Assembly: GCF_001270745.1 (NCBI RefSeq)
Contig: NZ_KQ434751.1
Span: 579,539 to 643,538 of the forward strand
DNA: 64,000 nucleotides
DNA from: Jiangella muralis
Lineage (GTDB): Bacteria; Actinomycetota; Actinomycetes; Jiangellales; Jiangellaceae
Direction: 5' to 3'
The position numbers and the translations under genes are program-made. The first letter of the stretch is position 1, and each line of letters starts with the position of its first letter. Positions 1-9,239 of this stretch are shown here, piece after piece. The notes beneath the pieces are model-generated. The model ran no database searches and was not told where the DNA came from. It was given only the letters and a program-made list of their open reading frames with translations.

Positions 1-330
1 CACCTCGAAGGTCAGGCAACCGTCGTCGCTGCGCCACGGACCGTGCGGCATACCCGGTGGCCGGCACGCATAGCTCCCGGCGACGAAGGTCTGGTTCAGG
101 CGCAGGTCGGTGAGCGAGCCCTCGACGATGTAGACCTCCTCCCAGAAGTCGTGCACCTGGACACCGTTGGGCGTCGTGTCGGTACCCGGCTCGAAGCGAA
201 GGATTCTGGTGGCGACGCCGTCGGCGGCGTCAGCGGCGAGGATCCGCTCGGTGAGCTGGGGAACGTCTCCGGCGCACCGGGTGAACTCGACCGTCGCGGC
301 CGGGAAGAACTCGTGCTCGGGCTTGCTCAC
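1..330 (-). CDS. cupin-domain protein, 3' part cut by window edge
   Basis: The 110 residues visible form a small single-cupin protein. Cupin motif 1 reads VHDFWEEVYIVEG and motif 2 reads GSYACRPPGMPHGPW, so the metal-binding His/Glu/His pattern is essentially present. The GTG start at 330 overlaps the stop of the upstream fusion gene as GTGA, after a GGAGG-like ribosome site, so it is the last visible gene of the nitrilase/DUF2848-HpaB operon. Family members include small dioxygenases and sugar or anti-sigma binding cupins; beside a flavin hydroxylase an aromatic ring-cleaving or isomerase role is possible but unproven. The C-terminus lies outside the window. Confidence 0.8.
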   Translation of the reverse strand, partial: MSKPEHEFFPAATVEFTRCAGDVPQLTERILAADAADGVATRILRFEPGTDTTPNGVQVHDFWEEVYIVEGSLTDLRLNQTFVAGSYACRPPGMPHGPWRSDDGCLTFEV

Positions 331-2546
331 GCCTCGCCGCCTCCGATCGTGGTCGGCTGCTGTGCGTCATAGGTCGCGAGGAACGCGTCGACGTCGGCCA
401 CCAGCGCGTCGTACCCGTAGTTCCGGAACGCGTGGCCCTTCGCGACGAAGGGGGCGCCGGCGTAGAACATCTCGTACTGCAGGTGCCGGCCGCCGAACTC
501 GGAGCCGACGACGTCCCAGGCGAGCTTGAACAGCTTGATGCGCTCCTCCGCCGGGACCCCCGGAGACTGGATGTACCTGTCGATGTCGGATCGCGTCCGG
601 GCGCTGCGGAGGTCGAGGACGCTGGACGGCAGCTGGAGCACTCCGCCGCCCGCGAGTTCGCGCAGGATCGCGAGGACCCGCGGATAGAGCTCGGCCTGCA
701 GCCCCATGGCGCCGTACACCGACCGCGCGTCGGGGCGCCACATGCCGGCCTCGTCCGGTGCGGCCCTGAACTCGGCCGCGTCGACGGCGGACTCGACCAG
801 GGAGGCGATGCTCGCGAGCTCGCCGAGCTTCTCCTGGACGCCGGGAATCCGGTCGACCCCGTTGACGGCGGCGATCTTGCGCGCCAGCCCGGCGATGAAC
901 CTGAGCTTGACGACGAACCGTATCTGCGCCTGCCAGTTGCCGAGCACGTGCGCGCCGGTCTCGTAGAACATGCGACGGAGAGCGGCGACGTCGCGGTCGA
1001 CGAACACGCGCTCCCACGGGACGAGCACGTCGTCGAAGACGACCAGGGCGTCGGTTTCGTCGTACCTCGACGACAGCGGGTAGTCGAACGCGCTGCTCGC
1101 GGCCGTGGCGTAGGGACGCCGGCAGTACAGCTTGAGGCCGGGGGTCGCGACGGGGACGGCGAACGCGACGGCGAAGTCCCGGTCCTCGGGCGTCAGCGGC
1201 TTGATGCACGAGACGAACAACTCGTCGGCCACGGCGGCGCCGGTGGCGAGCATCTGGGCTCCACGGATCACGATCCCCTCCGCGCGCTCCTCGACCACAC
1301 CCGCCTGGACGAATTCGCCCTCCCACTCGTGGGCGGTGGTCGCGCGCGAGACCTGCGGCGGGATGATCGCGTACGACACGTAGAGGTTCTCCTCCAGGAC
1401 GCGCCGGTGATAGCGGACGACGTTGTCACCGAAGGCGTGCGGTTCGGTCCCGAACGAGCCCGGATGCGCGGCGAAGGCGGCCAGGAACGCCGCGACGTGG
1501 TCGGGGCTGCGCCCTACCCAGCCACGCGTGTGGTGGGCCCAGGTCTCGTGGGCGGCACGACGTGCGCGCAGGTCCTGGCTGCTCCGCGGCACCCCGAAGG
1601 CGACATTGGCCGGTCGCCCGGTCTCCGCGTCGCGGTGGGTCATGCCCGAGTCCGGAGCGGCCGCGAGGTCGAAGAGTTCGGCGACGGTGCGGGCGATCGG
1701 CGCGAACGCCGGATGCCCGGCCACGTCGGACACCCGCTCGCCGTCGACGTAGATCTCCCGGTCGTCGGCGAGCGCGGCGAGGTAGTCGCCACCGGTGCGC
1801 ATGGGTCGTCCTTCCTGGACGGCGCGTTCGGCGCCGTCCGTGCTGCTGAGGTAGGTGTGCGTGAGCGCGACGCCGTCGGGCAGGGTGAGCGACACCGTCC
1901 ACCTCGACCCCACGACGAACGTGCCGTCGCGAAGCGGAACGGTGCCGCAGTACAGAACGAAGTCGCCGTCGATGTCTCCGACGGCGCGTCGAAGGCGCTC
2001 GAGCAGGTCCTCGGGTCTGCGGATCGAGGCGAGCGCGCCGTCCTGGTAGTGCCGGCCGTCGACCTCGGACCTGACCGCGATGCGGTCCCACTCCCAGGCG
2101 GCCGGATCCGGGCCGAGGGCGACGACCTTCGCACCCAGCGGCTTGGGGCAGGCACGCTTCGCCTCGGCGATGCTGCGGGTCTCGACGGCTCGGTCGGTGT
2201 GGTCGGACCCCACACCGAGGTAGTAGCGCCCCTGTGCCCGCACCAGGACCGGCTCGACCTCGCCTGACGTGTCGATCCCGGCGACGCGGATCGAGGCCGC
2301 GGTGGTCAGCAGCTCGGTGGGCAGCTGGTAGAACGACGGCACCGAGTCCGGGGGCGGGACACCGATCGCCGCCAGTTCTTCGATGTGCCGCTCGACGGCG
2401 GACCGGTCCCTCCCCGTGTAGCCGGCCACCACGACGCGTGGCGCGATCAGACGCACGAGCGACCCGTCCCCGGCCAGCCGCAGGTCGACCTCGGCGGTGC
2501 GGTGGCTGGTGGCCGGTTCGCGAGTCGGCGAGCTCGAAGAAGTCAT
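327..2546 (-). CDS. DUF2848 - HpaB-type flavin monooxygenase fusion
   Basis: One uninterrupted 739-residue frame carries two families normally found as separate proteins. Residues about 15-245 match DUF2848, a fumarylacetoacetate-hydrolase-like family (landmarks TSGEVEPVLV, GVGSDHTDR, CPKPLGAKV). Residues 249-739 match the oxygenase component of 4-hydroxyphenylacetate 3-hydroxylases (MRTGGDYLAAL, VPRSSQDLRARR, GRSPDH, GNWQAQIRF), which uses reduced FAD and O2 to hydroxylate phenols. The ATG at 2546 overlaps the nitrilase stop (ATGA). Met249, at 1802, is exactly where a stand-alone HpaB protein usually starts and has a good ribosome site (AGGAAGG, 7-nt spacer), so a separate HpaB product may also be made. 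No flavin reductase partner lies in the window. The substrate is unknown; an aromatic compound is inferred. Confidence 0.85.
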   Translation of the reverse strand: MTSSSSPTREPATSHRTAEVDLRLAGDGSLVRLIAPRVVVAGYTGRDRSAVERHIEELAAIGVPPPDSVPSFYQLPTELLTTAASIRVAGIDTSGEVEPVLVRAQGRYYLGVGSDHTDRAVETRSIAEAKRACPKPLGAKVVALGPDPAAWEWDRIAVRSEVDGRHYQDGALASIRRPEDLLERLRRAVGDIDGDFVLYCGTVPLRDGTFVVGSRWTVSLTLPDGVALTHTYLSSTDGAERAVQEGRPMRTGGDYLAALADDREIYVDGERVSDVAGHPAFAPIARTVAELFDLAAAPDSGMTHRDAETGRPANVAFGVPRSSQDLRARRAAHETWAHHTRGWVGRSPDHVAAFLAAFAAHPGSFGTEPHAFGDNVVRYHRRVLEENLYVSYAIIPPQVSRATTAHEWEGEFVQAGVVEERAEGIVIRGAQMLATGAAVADELFVSCIKPLTPEDRDFAVAFAVPVATPGLKLYCRRPYATAASSAFDYPLSSRYDETDALVVFDDVLVPWERVFVDRDVAALRRMFYETGAHVLGNWQAQIRFVVKLRFIAGLARKIAAVNGVDRIPGVQEKLGELASIASLVESAVDAAEFRAAPDEAGMWRPDARSVYGAMGLQAELYPRVLAILRELAGGGVLQLPSSVLDLRSARTRSDIDRYIQSPGVPAEERIKLFKLAWDVVGSEFGGRHLQYEMFYAGAPFVAKGHAFRNYGYDALVADVDAFLATYDAQQPTTIGGGEA

Positions 2547-3349
2547 GGGGCGACGTCTCTCCTGGTCGTGGTGATGTCGATGGATGAAACCCGGTCGCCG
2601 AGGACGGGGAACTCCGCCCGCGTCGCGGGGACGAGGCCGTCGGCGACCTCGCAGGTGAACACGCCTTCGCCGGTGCCGGCCTCGAGGAGGACGCGGCCCC
2701 AGGGATCCACGACGCGGCTGTGGCCGCCGAGTTCGACCCCGCCCTGCCGGCCGACGGCGTTGACCGCGCAGACCAGGACCTGTTGTTCGAGCGCACGGCA
2801 CTGGGTCAGCACCTGCCAGTGCTGGAGGCGCACCGCGGGCCAGGCTGCCGGGACGACGACGGTCTGGGCGCCCGCGTCCACGAGCGCTCTCCACAGTTCC
2901 GGGAAGCGGAGGTCGTAGCAGGTCGTCGCCGCGACCGGGCCAAGACCGGTCCGTGCCACACCCACCGAGTCGCCGGGGACCAGCAGCTCCGCCTCCCGGG
3001 ACTGATACCCGAACACGTGGATCTTCCGGTAGGTGTGCACGATCTCGCCGCCGGGGTCGATCAGCACGGCCGTGTTGTGCAGGCCCGCCGCGTCGCGCTC
3101 GAGAAAACTGCCCAGGTGCAGGTGGCAGGCCAGGCCCCGCGCCCAGTCGCGCGCCGCCGCGACGGTCGGCCCGGTCATCGGCTCGGCGCGCTCCTCGTAC
3201 TCGTCGAACGCGAAGTACCCGGGACCCCACAACTCGGGCAGGATCACGAGGTCGGCGGACGTGGTGGCGACCATCTCCCCGACGCGCTCGATCCGGTCCG
3301 GCACAGGCTCGTCGGCCGGGCTCGCCACCTGCACCAGCGAGATCTTCAT
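2543..3349 (-). CDS. carbon-nitrogen hydrolase (nitrilase superfamily amidase)
   Basis: This 268-residue protein has the nitrilase-superfamily catalytic triad in order: Glu39 in LPELWGPGYF, Lys109 in YRKIHVFGY and Cys144 in TTCYDLRFPELW. The YDLRFPE sequence is typical of the omega-amidase/N-carbamoyl amidase branch rather than true nitrilases, so hydrolysis of an amide or carbamoyl amide is more likely than of a nitrile. The start is taken at ATG 3349 because homology begins at MKISLVQ; an upstream in-frame ATG at 3424 adds unrelated residues and crosses the divergent promoter. It is first in the operon with the DUF2848-HpaB fusion and the cupin. Confidence 0.88.
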   Translation of the reverse strand: MKISLVQVASPADEPVPDRIERVGEMVATTSADLVILPELWGPGYFAFDEYEERAEPMTGPTVAAARDWARGLACHLHLGSFLERDAAGLHNTAVLIDPGGEIVHTYRKIHVFGYQSREAELLVPGDSVGVARTGLGPVAATTCYDLRFPELWRALVDAGAQTVVVPAAWPAVRLQHWQVLTQCRALEQQVLVCAVNAVGRQGGVELGGHSRVVDPWGRVLLEAGTGEGVFTCEVADGLVPATRAEFPVLGDRVSSIDITTTRRDVAP

Positions 3350-3370
3350 GCTGAACAGCGTACATCGCTC

Positions 3371-3385
3371 TTGTACACTGTGCAA
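3371..3385. promoter_or_regulatory. candidate operator between nitrilase and MmgE/PrpD genes
   Basis: TTGTACACTGTGCAA is an inverted repeat with 7-bp arms (one mismatch) around one central base. It sits in the 67-bp gap between divergent genes, about 22 bp from the nitrilase start and 31 bp from the MmgE/PrpD start, so one bound repressor could control both. A partly overlapping GTACA/TGTAC repeat starts at 3360. The regulator is not identified. Confidence 0.5.
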
Positions 3386-3416
3386 CGACGACGACGTTCG
3401 AGGGAAGGGGCCGGCG

Positions 3417-4742
3417 ATGACCACCGTGAAGGACGCCGCGGAGTGGGCACAGGTCGCCTACGCCGGGCCGGTGCCGAAGCAGGTGTACGAGAGCACCAGG
3501 AAGGTCCTGCTCAACGACCTCACGATGGCTCAGCTCGCGGACGGCGAGCTCTGGCGCCAGGTGCGCTCGGCGGTCACGCGGTCCACGGACGGCGTTCACC
3601 TGCGGGCCCTGCTCGGGGGCATGCGGATCCACGCGCTTGCCATGGATTCCAACGACGAGCCCTCGCAGGCGCACCTGGGAGCGGCCGTCATCCCGACCCT
3701 CGCCGTTGCACCACCCACCGTCACCGGTGCCGACTTCCTCCGGGCGGTGGCGATCGGCTGGCAGGTCGGCTCGTCGATCGGCGCACGGCACCTTCCGCGG
3801 ATCCTGGCCAGGGGCGCGAGGCCGTCGGTGCTCTTCGGTGCGATCGGAGCGACGGTGTCGGCGGGCCTGCTCCGGTCGATGCCGTCGCACCAGTTGGCAG
3901 AGTCCGTCCGCCTCGTCGCGGACATCGCCGCCGGGGCGAGTGCGACCCTCGTCGAGGGTTCCGACGACTGGCTGGTGCAGCTCGGCCGGGCCAGCCATGC
4001 CGGCCTTCTCGCCAGCAACCTCGCCGCGGCCGGGCTACGTGGCGCTCAGGCGCCGCTCGAGGACGACGTCGCCTCCTCGCCGGGCCCGGCCCTCCCGGCG
4101 GCCGGACCCGGTGCTTCGTCCGAGCGCTGGGCCATCGACCTGGCGTCCTACAAGCGCTACCCGGCGTGCAACATCCTTCAGACCGCCGTCGCGCTGGCCT
4201 GCCGAGCGCGGGCCGACCTGGACACCGCGGCTGAGGACATCGACCACGTGGTCGTCTGGCTCAACGACGCCGACATCGCCTACCCGGGGATCACCAACCC
4301 GGCGGCGGACCGGCCGGTCGCAGCGATGATGAGCGGAACCTTCTGCGTCGCCGCGGCTCTCATCCACGGCACCCTGACGCACGACCAGGTCCTCGCGCCG
4401 GGCAGCGATCCGCGAGTGGTGGACCTCGCCCGCCGCGTCCGGCTCCACGGCGACCCTGGGGTCGAACCGGCGAGCGCGCGCCTCGACGTCCACGTCCGGG
4501 GCGCGGCGCCCGCCCGGGTCCTCACGCCCGACGCCGTCCCCTCGACCGTCAGCCTGACGGCGCTGCGGCTGCAGCTGGACTCCCTGCTGCCCGACGACCC
4601 CTCGGCCCGCCGGCGTCACGCCGCCCTGGCCGCCGACATCGCCGGACTCGAGCACGCACCCTCCGTGCCGAACTCACTGCGAGACGCCTTGTGGGGCGAT
4701 CCCGACAAGGACCCGCTCGTACGTGTCGCGCGCGGACACTAG
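3417..4742 (+). CDS. MmgE/PrpD family protein
   Basis: A 441-residue protein of the MmgE/PrpD family, which includes 2-methylcitrate dehydratase and cis-aconitate decarboxylase and acts on small polycarboxylic acids. Family landmarks are AHLGAAVIP, AIGWQVG, SYKRYPACNILQ and DRPVAAMMSG. The start at ATG 3417 follows a GGAAGGGG-like site; the frame is open upstream but that part is non-homologous. It is divergent from the nitrilase/hydroxylase operon and shares its promoter gap, suggesting one pathway. Its last 4 bases overlap the convergent aminotransferase gene. Catabolic PrpD paralogues in such clusters often have other substrates, so no methylcitrate role is claimed. Confidence 0.82.
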   Translation: MTTVKDAAEWAQVAYAGPVPKQVYESTRKVLLNDLTMAQLADGELWRQVRSAVTRSTDGVHLRALLGGMRIHALAMDSNDEPSQAHLGAAVIPTLAVAPPTVTGADFLRAVAIGWQVGSSIGARHLPRILARGARPSVLFGAIGATVSAGLLRSMPSHQLAESVRLVADIAAGASATLVEGSDDWLVQLGRASHAGLLASNLAAAGLRGAQAPLEDDVASSPGPALPAAGPGASSERWAIDLASYKRYPACNILQTAVALACRARADLDTAAEDIDHVVVWLNDADIAYPGITNPAADRPVAAMMSGTFCVAAALIHGTLTHDQVLAPGSDPRVVDLARRVRLHGDPGVEPASARLDVHVRGAAPARVLTPDAVPSTVSLTALRLQLDSLLPDDPSARRRHAALAADIAGLEHAPSVPNSLRDALWGDPDKDPLVRVARGH

Positions 4743-6064
4743 CCCGGCACCTCGGCATCGCCGAGCTCGAGCGCGTGGTCGAGGATCTCGAGTCCCGCCG
4801 CGACGTCGGCGTCCGAGACATTGCAGGGCGGGACGACGTGGATGCGGTTGAAGTTCGCGAACGGAAGCAGGCCCTCGCTCCTGCAGGCCGCCATGATCGC
4901 GTCCATCGCCGGGCTGCTCCCCCCGTACGGCGCCAGCGGTGCCTTGGTCGCCTGGTCGCTGACGAGTTCGAGCGCCCAGAACGTGCCGAGTCCGCGTACT
5001 TCGCCGACGCAGGGGTGCCGCTCGGCAAGGGCGCGCAGGCCGGGGCCGAGCAGTTCGCCGCCGACCTGCGCCGACCGCTCGACGATGCGCTCATCGCGCA
5101 TGACCTGGATCGTGGCGACGGCCGCCGCGCAGGCGAGCGGGTGGCCGGAGTAGGTGAGGCCGCCGGGATAGGGACGATGGGCGAAGGTCTGGTAGATCTC
5201 GCGGGAGATCACGACGCCACCGAGCGGGACATAGCCGGAGGTGACGCCCTTGGCAAAGGTGATGAGGTCGGGACGCACACCGTCGTGGTCGAGCGCCAGC
5301 CAGGTGCCGGTGCGCCCGAAGCCGGTCATCACCTCGTCCAGGATCATCACGATGCCGTGCTCGTCGCAGATCTCGCGCACGCCGGCGAGATAGCCGGGCG
5401 GCGGAGGCATGATGCCCGCCGTGCCCGGGATGGTCTCGAGGACGATCGCCGCGACGGTGGCCGGACCTTCGAGCTCGACGGTGCGCCGCAGGTGGCGGAG
5501 CGCGCGCCGGCACTCCTCGTCCTCGGTCGTGGCATCGAACTCCGAGCGGTACAGGAACGGCCCGAAGAACTTCGCGGTGCCCCCGGAGCCGTAGTCGCTG
5601 GGCCAGCGGCGCGGGTCGCCGGTGACGTTGACCGCGGTCGCGGTACCACCGTGGTAGCTGCGGTAACGCGACAGGACCTTGATCCGGCCGGTGTGCAGCC
5701 TGGCCATCCGGACGGCGTGTTCGACGGACTCCGCACCACCGTTGGTGAAGAACACGTGGTCGAGTGCCTCCGGCGCGAGTCCGGCGATGAGGTGGGCCGC
5801 CTCCGAGCGGGCGGCGTTGGCGTGCTGTGGCGCGATGGTGCACAGGGTCGCCGCCTGCTCCTGGATCGCCGCGACGACGTGCGGATGCTGATGGCCGATG
5901 TTGGTGAACACGAGCTGGGAGGCGAAGTCCAGATAGCGGTTGCCGGCGTCGTCCCAGACGGTCGACCCCAGCGCCTTGGTGATGACGAGCGGATCGAGGC
6001 CGGCTTGGGCCGACCACGAGTGGAAGACGTGGGCCCGATCGAGTTCGTAGGAGCGACTGGTCAT
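4739..6064 (-). CDS. class III aminotransferase (omega-amino acid type)
   Basis: A 441-residue PLP-dependent transaminase of fold type I, class III. Landmarks are TNGGAESVEHAVRMAR (phosphate-binding region), SYHGGTATAVNVTGD, ILDEVMTGFGRTG (cofactor Asp) and LITFAKGVTSGYVPLGG with the Schiff-base Lys. It is directly downstream of a methylmalonate-semialdehyde dehydrogenase gene, the usual pairing for breakdown of beta-alanine, beta-aminoisobutyrate or similar omega-amino acids: amine to semialdehyde, then to acyl-CoA. ATG 6064 is chosen; GTG 6073, overlapping the dehydrogenase stop as GTGA, is an equally plausible start three codons earlier. Confidence 0.88.
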   Translation of the reverse strand: MTSRSYELDRAHVFHSWSAQAGLDPLVITKALGSTVWDDAGNRYLDFASQLVFTNIGHQHPHVVAAIQEQAATLCTIAPQHANAARSEAAHLIAGLAPEALDHVFFTNGGAESVEHAVRMARLHTGRIKVLSRYRSYHGGTATAVNVTGDPRRWPSDYGSGGTAKFFGPFLYRSEFDATTEDEECRRALRHLRRTVELEGPATVAAIVLETIPGTAGIMPPPPGYLAGVREICDEHGIVMILDEVMTGFGRTGTWLALDHDGVRPDLITFAKGVTSGYVPLGGVVISREIYQTFAHRPYPGGLTYSGHPLACAAAVATIQVMRDERIVERSAQVGGELLGPGLRALAERHPCVGEVRGLGTFWALELVSDQATKAPLAPYGGSSPAMDAIMAACRSEGLLPFANFNRIHVVPPCNVSDADVAAGLEILDHALELGDAEVPG

Positions 6065-6069
6065 GGTGC

Positions 6070-7572
6070 TCACCGGTTCTGCGGGAAGGCCAGCTCCAGC
6101 CCACCGCCGGGCTTCGCAGCCGGGTCGTTCCAGCGCGTCGTGACGACCTTGCCGCGGGTGAAGAACTGAACGCCATCGGTGCCGTGCGCGTGCTGGTCGC
6201 CGAACAGCGACTGCTTCCAGCCGCCGAAGGAGTAGTAGGCCATCGGCACCGGAACCGGAACGTTGACACCGACCATGCCGACCTCGACGTCGCGCTCGAA
6301 CGCCCGTGCCGCCGTCCCGCTGCTGGTGAAGAGCGCCACGCCGTTGCCGTACGGGTTGGCGTTGACCAGCCGCACCGCCTCGTCGTACGACCCGGCCCGG
6401 ACGATGCTGAGGACGGGCCCGAAGATCTCCTCGGTGTAGATCTCCATGTCGGGCGTCACGTGATCGAACAGTGTGGGGCCGAGCCAGAAGCCGCTGGAGT
6501 CGCCGTCGACCTGCGGTGCGCGGCCGTCGACGACGAGCTCGGCGCCGGCCGCTTCGCCTGCGTCGACGAAGGACGCCACGCGGTCGCGATGCGCCCGGGT
6601 GACCAGCGGTCCCATGTCGGTGCCGCGCGTTCCGTCGCCGGTGCGCAGCGAGCGGGTGCGGTCGGCGATCCTGGCGACCAGCCCGTCGGCGATCGGCCCG
6701 ACGGCGACGAGCACGCTGATGGCCATGCAGCGTTCGCCCGCGGAGCCGAAGCCCGCGCTGACCGCCTGGTCCGCGGCCACGTCCAGGTCGGCGTCCGGGA
6801 GCACCACCATGTGGTTCTTGGCCCCGCCGAGGGCCTGGACCCGCTTGCCGTAGCTGCTGGCCCGCTCGTAGACGTATCGGGCGATCGGCGTCGAGCCGAC
6901 GAAGCTGATCGCTTTGACGGCCGGATGCTCCAGGAGGGCGTCGACCGCGACCTTGTCCCCCTGGAGGACCGTGAAGACACCGGCCGGGAGCCCGGCCTCC
7001 CGCCACAGCTCGGCGAGCCAGATCGACGCCGAGGGGTCCTTCTCGCTGGGCTTGAGCACGACGGCGTTGCCAGCGGCGATCGCGATCGGGAAGAACCACA
7101 TCGGCACCATCGCCGGGAAGTTGAACGGGCTGATCACGCCCACCACCCCGAGCGGCTGACGCTTGGAGTGGACGTCGATGCCGGTCGAGACGCCTTCGGA
7201 ATACGCCCCCTTGAGCAGGTGCGGGATCCCGCAGGCGAACTCGACCGCCTCCTGCCCGCGCGAGACCTCGCCCAGCGCGTCGGCCAGTATCTTGCCGTGC
7301 TCGCGGGTGATGATCGCCGCGAGCTCCTCCTTACGGGCGTCCAGTAGTTCCCGGAACCGGAACAGCACCCGCGACCGAGCCGTCAGCGAACTTCGGCCCC
7401 AGTCACGCGCGGCGAGCTCGGCAGCGGAGACGACGGCGTTCGCGGTCTCGACGTCGGCGTAGCGGACGCGGGCGCTCACCCGCCCGGTGGCGGGGTTGAT
7501 CACGTCCTCGACGCGATCGGCATGGCCCACGTACGGCGTACCGGTCCAATGGGTGACAGTGGGTGCGGTCAT
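6070..7572 (-). CDS. mmsA: CoA-acylating methylmalonate-semialdehyde dehydrogenase
   Basis: A 500-residue aldehyde dehydrogenase of the usual MmsA length. The MmsA-type segment ISPFNFPAMVPMWFFPI and the catalytic Cys in GSAGERCMAIS are clear. The enzyme oxidises methylmalonate or malonate semialdehyde with NAD+ and CoA to propionyl- or acetyl-CoA plus CO2, at the end of valine, beta-alanine, inositol and pyrimidine breakdown. It is transcribed with the downstream aminotransferase. Start at ATG 7572 (MTAPTVTHW); an ATG four codons upstream is possible. The divergent PucR-type regulator gene and an inverted repeat in the gap suggest local control. Confidence 0.92.
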   Translation of the reverse strand: MTAPTVTHWTGTPYVGHADRVEDVINPATGRVSARVRYADVETANAVVSAAELAARDWGRSSLTARSRVLFRFRELLDARKEELAAIITREHGKILADALGEVSRGQEAVEFACGIPHLLKGAYSEGVSTGIDVHSKRQPLGVVGVISPFNFPAMVPMWFFPIAIAAGNAVVLKPSEKDPSASIWLAELWREAGLPAGVFTVLQGDKVAVDALLEHPAVKAISFVGSTPIARYVYERASSYGKRVQALGGAKNHMVVLPDADLDVAADQAVSAGFGSAGERCMAISVLVAVGPIADGLVARIADRTRSLRTGDGTRGTDMGPLVTRAHRDRVASFVDAGEAAGAELVVDGRAPQVDGDSSGFWLGPTLFDHVTPDMEIYTEEIFGPVLSIVRAGSYDEAVRLVNANPYGNGVALFTSSGTAARAFERDVEVGMVGVNVPVPVPMAYYSFGGWKQSLFGDQHAHGTDGVQFFTRGKVVTTRWNDPAAKPGGGLELAFPQNR

Positions 7573-7611
7573 GATCGCCAGCATGACGCTCGGGACGTCG
7601 CAGCGGGAGTG

Positions 7612-7639
7612 ACGATCCGTATCGCAGCGCCAGGATCGT
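7612..7639. promoter_or_regulatory. inverted repeat in mmsA-pucR gap
   Basis: ACGATCC at 7612 and GGATCGT at 7633 are perfect 7-bp inverted arms with a 14-bp spacer, so the arm centres are 21 bp (two helical turns) apart. It lies in the 90-bp gap between mmsA and the PucR-type gene and is a reasonable binding site for that regulator. Confidence 0.4.
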
Positions 7640-7662
7640 GTGACATCTCGTAACCTGGTCGC

Positions 7663-9239
7663 GTGACCCTCACGCTCCGTCGCGCGCTCGAGTCCCCCAG
7701 CCTGAAGGTGGGCTCGCCCGTGGTGCGCGCCGGTGCCGAGCACCTCGATCGACCGGTGCGGTGGGTGCACGTGAGCGAGGTGCGCGACCTCGGCGGGCTC
7801 CTGAGCGGTGGCGAGCTGATCCTGACCACCGGTCTCCCCCTGCGCGGGGACGCCGCCACGGCCGTCAGGTACATCCAGGACCTGGCCAGCGCCGGTGCGG
7901 TGGGGCTCGTGGTCGAGCTCGCCCCGGAGTTCGCGGCGATCCCCGCCGCCATCGTCGCGACCGCGGAACGAGTCGGCCTGCCGCTGGTCTCCGTCTCGCG
8001 GCAGGTGCGCTTCGTGGACATCACCGAGCAGATCCATCGCGCGATCGTGTCCGGCCAACTCGTTCAGCTGGAGTTCGGTCAAGAGGTCCACGAGACGTTC
8101 ACCCGGCTCAGCCTGGAGGCCGCCAGCACGACCAGATCATCGCCGCCGCCTGCGACCTGTGCGCCACCTCGGTGGTCCTGGAGGATCTGGGGCGCTCGGT
8201 GGTCACGTTCCGAGCCCGCGGACGCAAGCCCGCGGCGCTGCTGGCGAACTGGGCGAATCGATCCAGAGCCGCCACGGTGCTCGAGCGCACGAGCCGGTCC
8301 GGGCCGGAGGGCTGGCTGACGACACCGGTCGGCACGGCCGGCAGACGGTGGGCGCGGCTCGCCCTCCCGCACGCCGACCCGGCCGACGAGGAGCGCCACG
8401 CCATGGTCCTGGAGCGGGCCGCCGCGGCGCTGGAGTTGGCCCGCATGGCAGAGCGGGACCAACTGGCGCTCGAGCTCCAGGCGCAGGGAGGGTTTCTCGC
8501 CGAGATCGCGGCCGAACGCCTCACCCGGGCCGACGCCGCCGTCCGCGCGCAATCCCTCGGCCTGCCGAGCGCGCCTGCGTACGTCGCCGCCGTTGCCCAG
8601 CCCGGCGATCAGCACGTCAGGGACCTCGTCGAACGGCTGGCGGCACGCGTCCGCTCCGCTCGCCTCGACGCCCTGATCGGGCCGCTCAACGAGCGGCAGG
8701 TGGGCCTGATCCTGGCCCAGCCCTCGACGCGGCGACCGGCGCTGATCGATCGCCTGGTCGATGCCCTCGACGGCGCCGACGTCGTCCTGGGCGTCACCGA
8801 CCCGGAGCCGGACATCGCCGGCGCCGGCGCCCAGCTCCGCCACGCGGCACAGGTCGCCGAGGCGGCGTCGAGCATGTCGTCACTGGTGCGGCTGCCGTAC
8901 TACCGCAGCTCCGACGTCCGGCTGGCGGGACTGCTCGCCCTCCTGCACGACGATCCCCGGCTGCAGGGATTCGTCGAGTCCGAGCTGGGCGGGTTGCTGG
9001 CCCACGACGCCGAGCACGACGACGGACTCGTCGACGTTCTCCGCGAGTACGTCAACCTGGGAGGCAGCAAGACCCGCCTGTCCGAGCGCATCCATCTGAG
9101 CCGGCCGGCCGTCTACAAGAAGCTCGCCCGCATCGCCCGGATCACCGGGTTCGACCTGGACCGACCCGAGTCGCTGCTCTCCATCGGCGTCGCCGTCACG
9201 GCCTACGATCTGCACCATCGACTGACCCGCGCGAACTGA
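7663..9239 (+). pseudogene. PucR-family regulator, interrupted by a -1 frameshift
   Basis: Together two frames encode a full PucR-type activator. From GTG 7663 the first frame gives the N-terminal PucR ligand-sensing domain (RALESPSLKVGSPVV, LSGGELILTTGL) up to about 8127. The protein then continues without loss in another frame (HDQIIAAACDLCATSVVLEDLG) to the C-terminal PucR helix-turn-helix (LREYVNLGGSKTRLSERIHLSRPAVYKKLARI). Codon AGC ends at 8127 and the next homologous codon CAC starts at 8127, so one C appears to be missing. No slippery heptamer is seen. It is either a recent inactivation or a base-call error. By position it would control mmsA and the aminotransferase. The 3' end overlaps the convergent immunity gene by 44 nt. 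Confidence 0.82.

Noticed and set aside
327-3998. A single 1223-codon gene extending upstream of the DUF2848 domain
   Set aside because: Upstream of 2546 the frame is antisense or out of frame to real genes and shows no homology; the ATG at 2546 overlaps the nitrilase stop.
8100-8150. Programmed -1 ribosomal frameshift in the PucR gene
   Set aside because: No slippery heptamer or clear downstream stem is visible; a missing base is simpler.
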